A stretch of 33,566 bases of DNA from Sunxiuqinia dokdonensis (lineage in GTDB: Bacteria > Bacteroidota > Bacteroidia > Bacteroidales > Prolixibacteraceae). The DNA is taken from NCBI RefSeq assembly GCF_001270965.1, contig NZ_LGIA01000175.1, positions 1 to 33,566 of the forward strand, given 5' to 3'. The translations under genes were made by a program, and so were the position numbers. The notes beneath the pieces are model-generated. The model made no database searches and was not told the origin of the DNA. It was given only the letters and a program-made list of their open reading frames with translations. Below are positions 31,932 to 33,566 of the stretch, one piece after another (position 1 is the first letter of the stretch; every line of letters starts with the position of its first letter).

Positions 31932-31952
31932 ACGCTCAAACTGGAAATGCTT

Positions 31953-33050
31953 ATGTCAACAGTTAAAATTGGATTTTTAGGCGCTGGCGGAATTGCCAAG
32001 GCACATGCTTTTGCATTGAATTCGCTGCGGTATTTTTATTCGAACACGCCGCAGGTGGTTTTTGAGTCGGTATGCTCGCAGCAGCCGGAGAGTCGTCAAC
32101 AGTTTGCTGAAAGCTATGGGTTTCGGCAAGCTCAGTCGTTTGATGATTTTGTGCAGAATGAAGCAATTGATACGGTGCTGATTTTGGGACCGAACAAGGT
32201 GCACGCCGATCATTTGAAAGCGGTGGCGAACATGCCGAATGTGAAACGAATTTACCTTGAAAAGCCCGTTTGTTCGAGCTTGCAGGAAGAAAAGGATTTG
32301 GCTGAATTGGCCCTCGATGGCCGGAAAGTTCAGGTTGGATTTCAGTATTTACAAACCGCTTCGGTGCGCGAAGCCATTGACTTTTGGAAGTCGGGCAAAC
32401 TGGGAAAACCCATTCATTTCGATTTAAAATACTACCACGGCGATTATTTACAGAAAAGTTATCGCGACAAACGGCAGACACGTTTAACACCTGCACCCGA
32501 TGGAGGCGCTATGGCCGATTTGGGTTCGCATGGTATCAGTTTGCTGTTGGCTTTTTTGGGCGAAAAGCTCGAAATTACAAGCGCTTTGCAGGGCGGACAT
32601 TTTGCGGATGTTCCTGACGATTCGGACTTGTTTTCACTGATTTCGCTTGTTGACCGAAAGACCCGGGCGGTTGGTAACCTGTCGGCCAGTCGCATCAGTT
32701 CAGGAACCGGTGATTTGGTTCAGCTTGAAATTTATGCTGAAAAAGGAACTTTACGTTATTCTTCACACCGGGCCGAGTCGTTCGAATACTTTTTGGAAGA
32801 TACGCGGCAATGGGTAACTCAACCTGTTGGAAGTCACTATCAGCCCATCAGCAGTTTTCCTTCGGGACATGTGCCGCCGGGCTGGTTGCGCTCCATGATC
32901 CATGGTCATTACCTGTTTTTGGGTGGTCAGGATGAAAAAGCTTTTGTGCCCGATTTGAAACATGGACTGGAAGTTCAGCGTCTGGTTCGCGAAACAGCTA
33001 CCCATCTGGATTTCTACCGAAAACAACTGGCAAAGTATGGTGAGAAGTAG
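31953..33050 (+). CDS. Gfo/Idh/MocA-family oxidoreductase, cytosolic
   Basis: 365 residues with no signal peptide. The Rossmann motif is KIGFLGAGGIAKAHA (residues 5-19), the family EKP motif follows in IYLEKPVCSS (about 105-114), and the C-terminal domain includes PDGGAMADLGSHGISLLLAF (about 188-207), the usual substrate-side helix with a conserved His. NAD(P)-dependent sugar oxidation or epimerisation is expected; substrate unknown. The frame is open back to a TTG at 31929, but the promoter box overlaps that codon. ATG 31953 (MSTVKIGF) follows GGA at a Shine-Dalgarno distance; ATG 31947 is the alternative. malQ begins within its last 14 bp, so the two are coupled. Confidence 0.88.
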   Translation: MSTVKIGFLGAGGIAKAHAFALNSLRYFYSNTPQVVFESVCSQQPESRQQFAESYGFRQAQSFDDFVQNEAIDTVLILGPNKVHADHLKAVANMPNVKRIYLEKPVCSSLQEEKDLAELALDGRKVQVGFQYLQTASVREAIDFWKSGKLGKPIHFDLKYYHGDYLQKSYRDKRQTRLTPAPDGGAMADLGSHGISLLLAFLGEKLEITSALQGGHFADVPDDSDLFSLISLVDRKTRAVGNLSASRISSGTGDLVQLEIYAEKGTLRYSSHRAESFEYFLEDTRQWVTQPVGSHYQPISSFPSGHVPPGWLRSMIHGHYLFLGGQDEKAFVPDLKHGLEVQRLVRETATHLDFYRKQLAKYGEK

Positions 33051-33566
33051 TGGGATCTTAGTACATATCAGTTCACTGCCCGGAAAATACGGGATTGGAA
33101 GCATGGGGGATGATGCTTTTGCTTTCGTGGATTTCCTGAAGGAAACCGGACAGAAATATTGGCAGATTTTGCCGCTTGGGCCAACGGGTTACGGCAACTC
33201 GCCCTACCAAAGTTATTCGGCTTTTGCCGGAAGCGATTTGTTGATCAGCTTGGATAAACTGGTTGAGGACCGCTTGTTGAAGACTGAAGAGTTAACTGAT
33301 TTAATGCATTTCTCGGAGCGCAAAGTTGAATACGAGAAGATTGGATTTTTGAAAAGTAATCTGTTGAAGAAAGCTTTTGGGCGTTTTAATACCAATTTTG
33401 ATGATTTTAAGGACGCTTATTATAATTTTTTGGGTGAGCATTCGTGGTGGCTCGATGATTATGCTTTGTTTCAGGCCTTGAAGGAATATAACCTGGATGT
33501 GGTTTGGAACAAGTGGAAAACGGAGTACAGAAATCGGGATGTGCATACGCTCGATAAGGCTCATTT
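33037..33566 (+). CDS. malQ: 4-alpha-glucanotransferase, 5' part (runs off the window)
   Basis: 176 complete codons are present. The start MVRSSGILVHISSLPGKYGIGSMGDDAFAFVDFLKETGQKYWQILPLGPTGYGNSPYQSYSAFAGSDLLISL is characteristic of MalQ/amylomaltase (glycoside hydrolase family 77), including the HISSLPG, WQILPLGPTG and SPYQS segments. The enzyme transfers glucan chains between maltodextrins in the cytosol. The catalytic acids lie beyond the window. ATG 33037 overlaps the preceding gene's end by 14 bp in another frame. The piece ends in DVHTLDKAH at the window edge, so the gene is cut by the window and not by mutation. Confidence 0.95.
   Translation, partial: MVRSSGILVHISSLPGKYGIGSMGDDAFAFVDFLKETGQKYWQILPLGPTGYGNSPYQSYSAFAGSDLLISLDKLVEDRLLKTEELTDLMHFSERKVEYEKIGFLKSNLLKKAFGRFNTNFDDFKDAYYNFLGEHSWWLDDYALFQALKEYNLDVVWNKWKTEYRNRDVHTLDKAH

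Noticed and set aside
31929-31952. TTG start for the second Gfo/Idh/MocA protein
   Set aside because: The codon lies inside the -7 promoter box, so it would not be in the transcript; ATG 31953 fits the family.
1-33566. tRNA, rRNA, CRISPR array, integrase or phage genes
   Set aside because: None were seen in the intergenic regions or frames; the only mobile element supported is the IS at 9809-11110.

Overview
The window looks like a chromosome segment of a Bacteroidota bacterium, most likely Bacteroidales/Marinilabiliales. The evidence is a type IX secretion gene (porQ), a Lol-like ABC operon with outer-membrane barrels, and promoters of the Bacteroidota type (TTTG/TTG, about 19-22 nt, then TAnnTTTG) in front of many genes. 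Shine-Dalgarno sequences are mostly absent. No tRNA, rRNA or CRISPR array was seen. Species is not claimed.

Layout, left to right. (1) 1-921: a MazF/PemK-type toxin-antitoxin pair flanked by two similar GC-rich remnants. (2) 922-7444, minus strand: a seven-gene operon read from TetR through a LolA-like carrier, two FtsX-type permeases and a LolD-like ATPase to a CAP-domain protein and an outer-membrane barrel. Two palindromes upstream fit TetR operators, followed by an array of 11-bp phased GTCATT boxes. (3) 7859-9178: a Tat-type, probably lipid-anchored Gfo/Idh/MocA oxidoreductase, closed by a perfect bidirectional terminator. (4) 9250-13137: a pentaheme cytochrome and a monoheme outer-membrane barrel protein; an IS4-family element with a 9-bp target duplication has split the latter. 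(5) 13385-17135: ispH, cmk, an unknown barrel-like protein and porQ. (6) 17244-18636: a YkgJ-type protein and a DMT permease. (7) 18696-22704: a tightly coupled operon ablA-ablB-(four-cysteine protein)-(winged-helix protein)-sodium:solute symporter, probably for N-epsilon-acetyl-beta-lysine osmolyte metabolism, with a MarR gene just upstream. (8) 23549-28469: an XRE-cupin regulator followed by a DUF4914 protein, a class II PurE, Sua5/TsaC and a beta-carbonic anhydrase. (9) 28618-31729: topB and a CvfB-like S1 protein. (10) 31953-33566, plus strand: a second Gfo/Idh/MocA protein overlapping the start of malQ, which runs off the window.

The strongest candidate for an undescribed system is region 8. 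The PurE matches the CO2-using class II (metazoan PAICS-like) form and not the usual bacterial mutase. It overlaps a DUF4914 protein with HprK/PEPCK-like kinase motifs, and is followed by a bicarbonate-using Sua5 and a carbonic anhydrase, so the operon has an inorganic-carbon theme. A shared 22-bp motif lies in the promoters of the XRE-cupin gene and of DUF4914. The next most interesting items are the five-gene abl operon, the reversible-looking IS disruption of a heme-barrel gene, the Lol-like operon ending in a CAP protein and barrel, and the short-period repeats that fill spacers between co-oriented genes.
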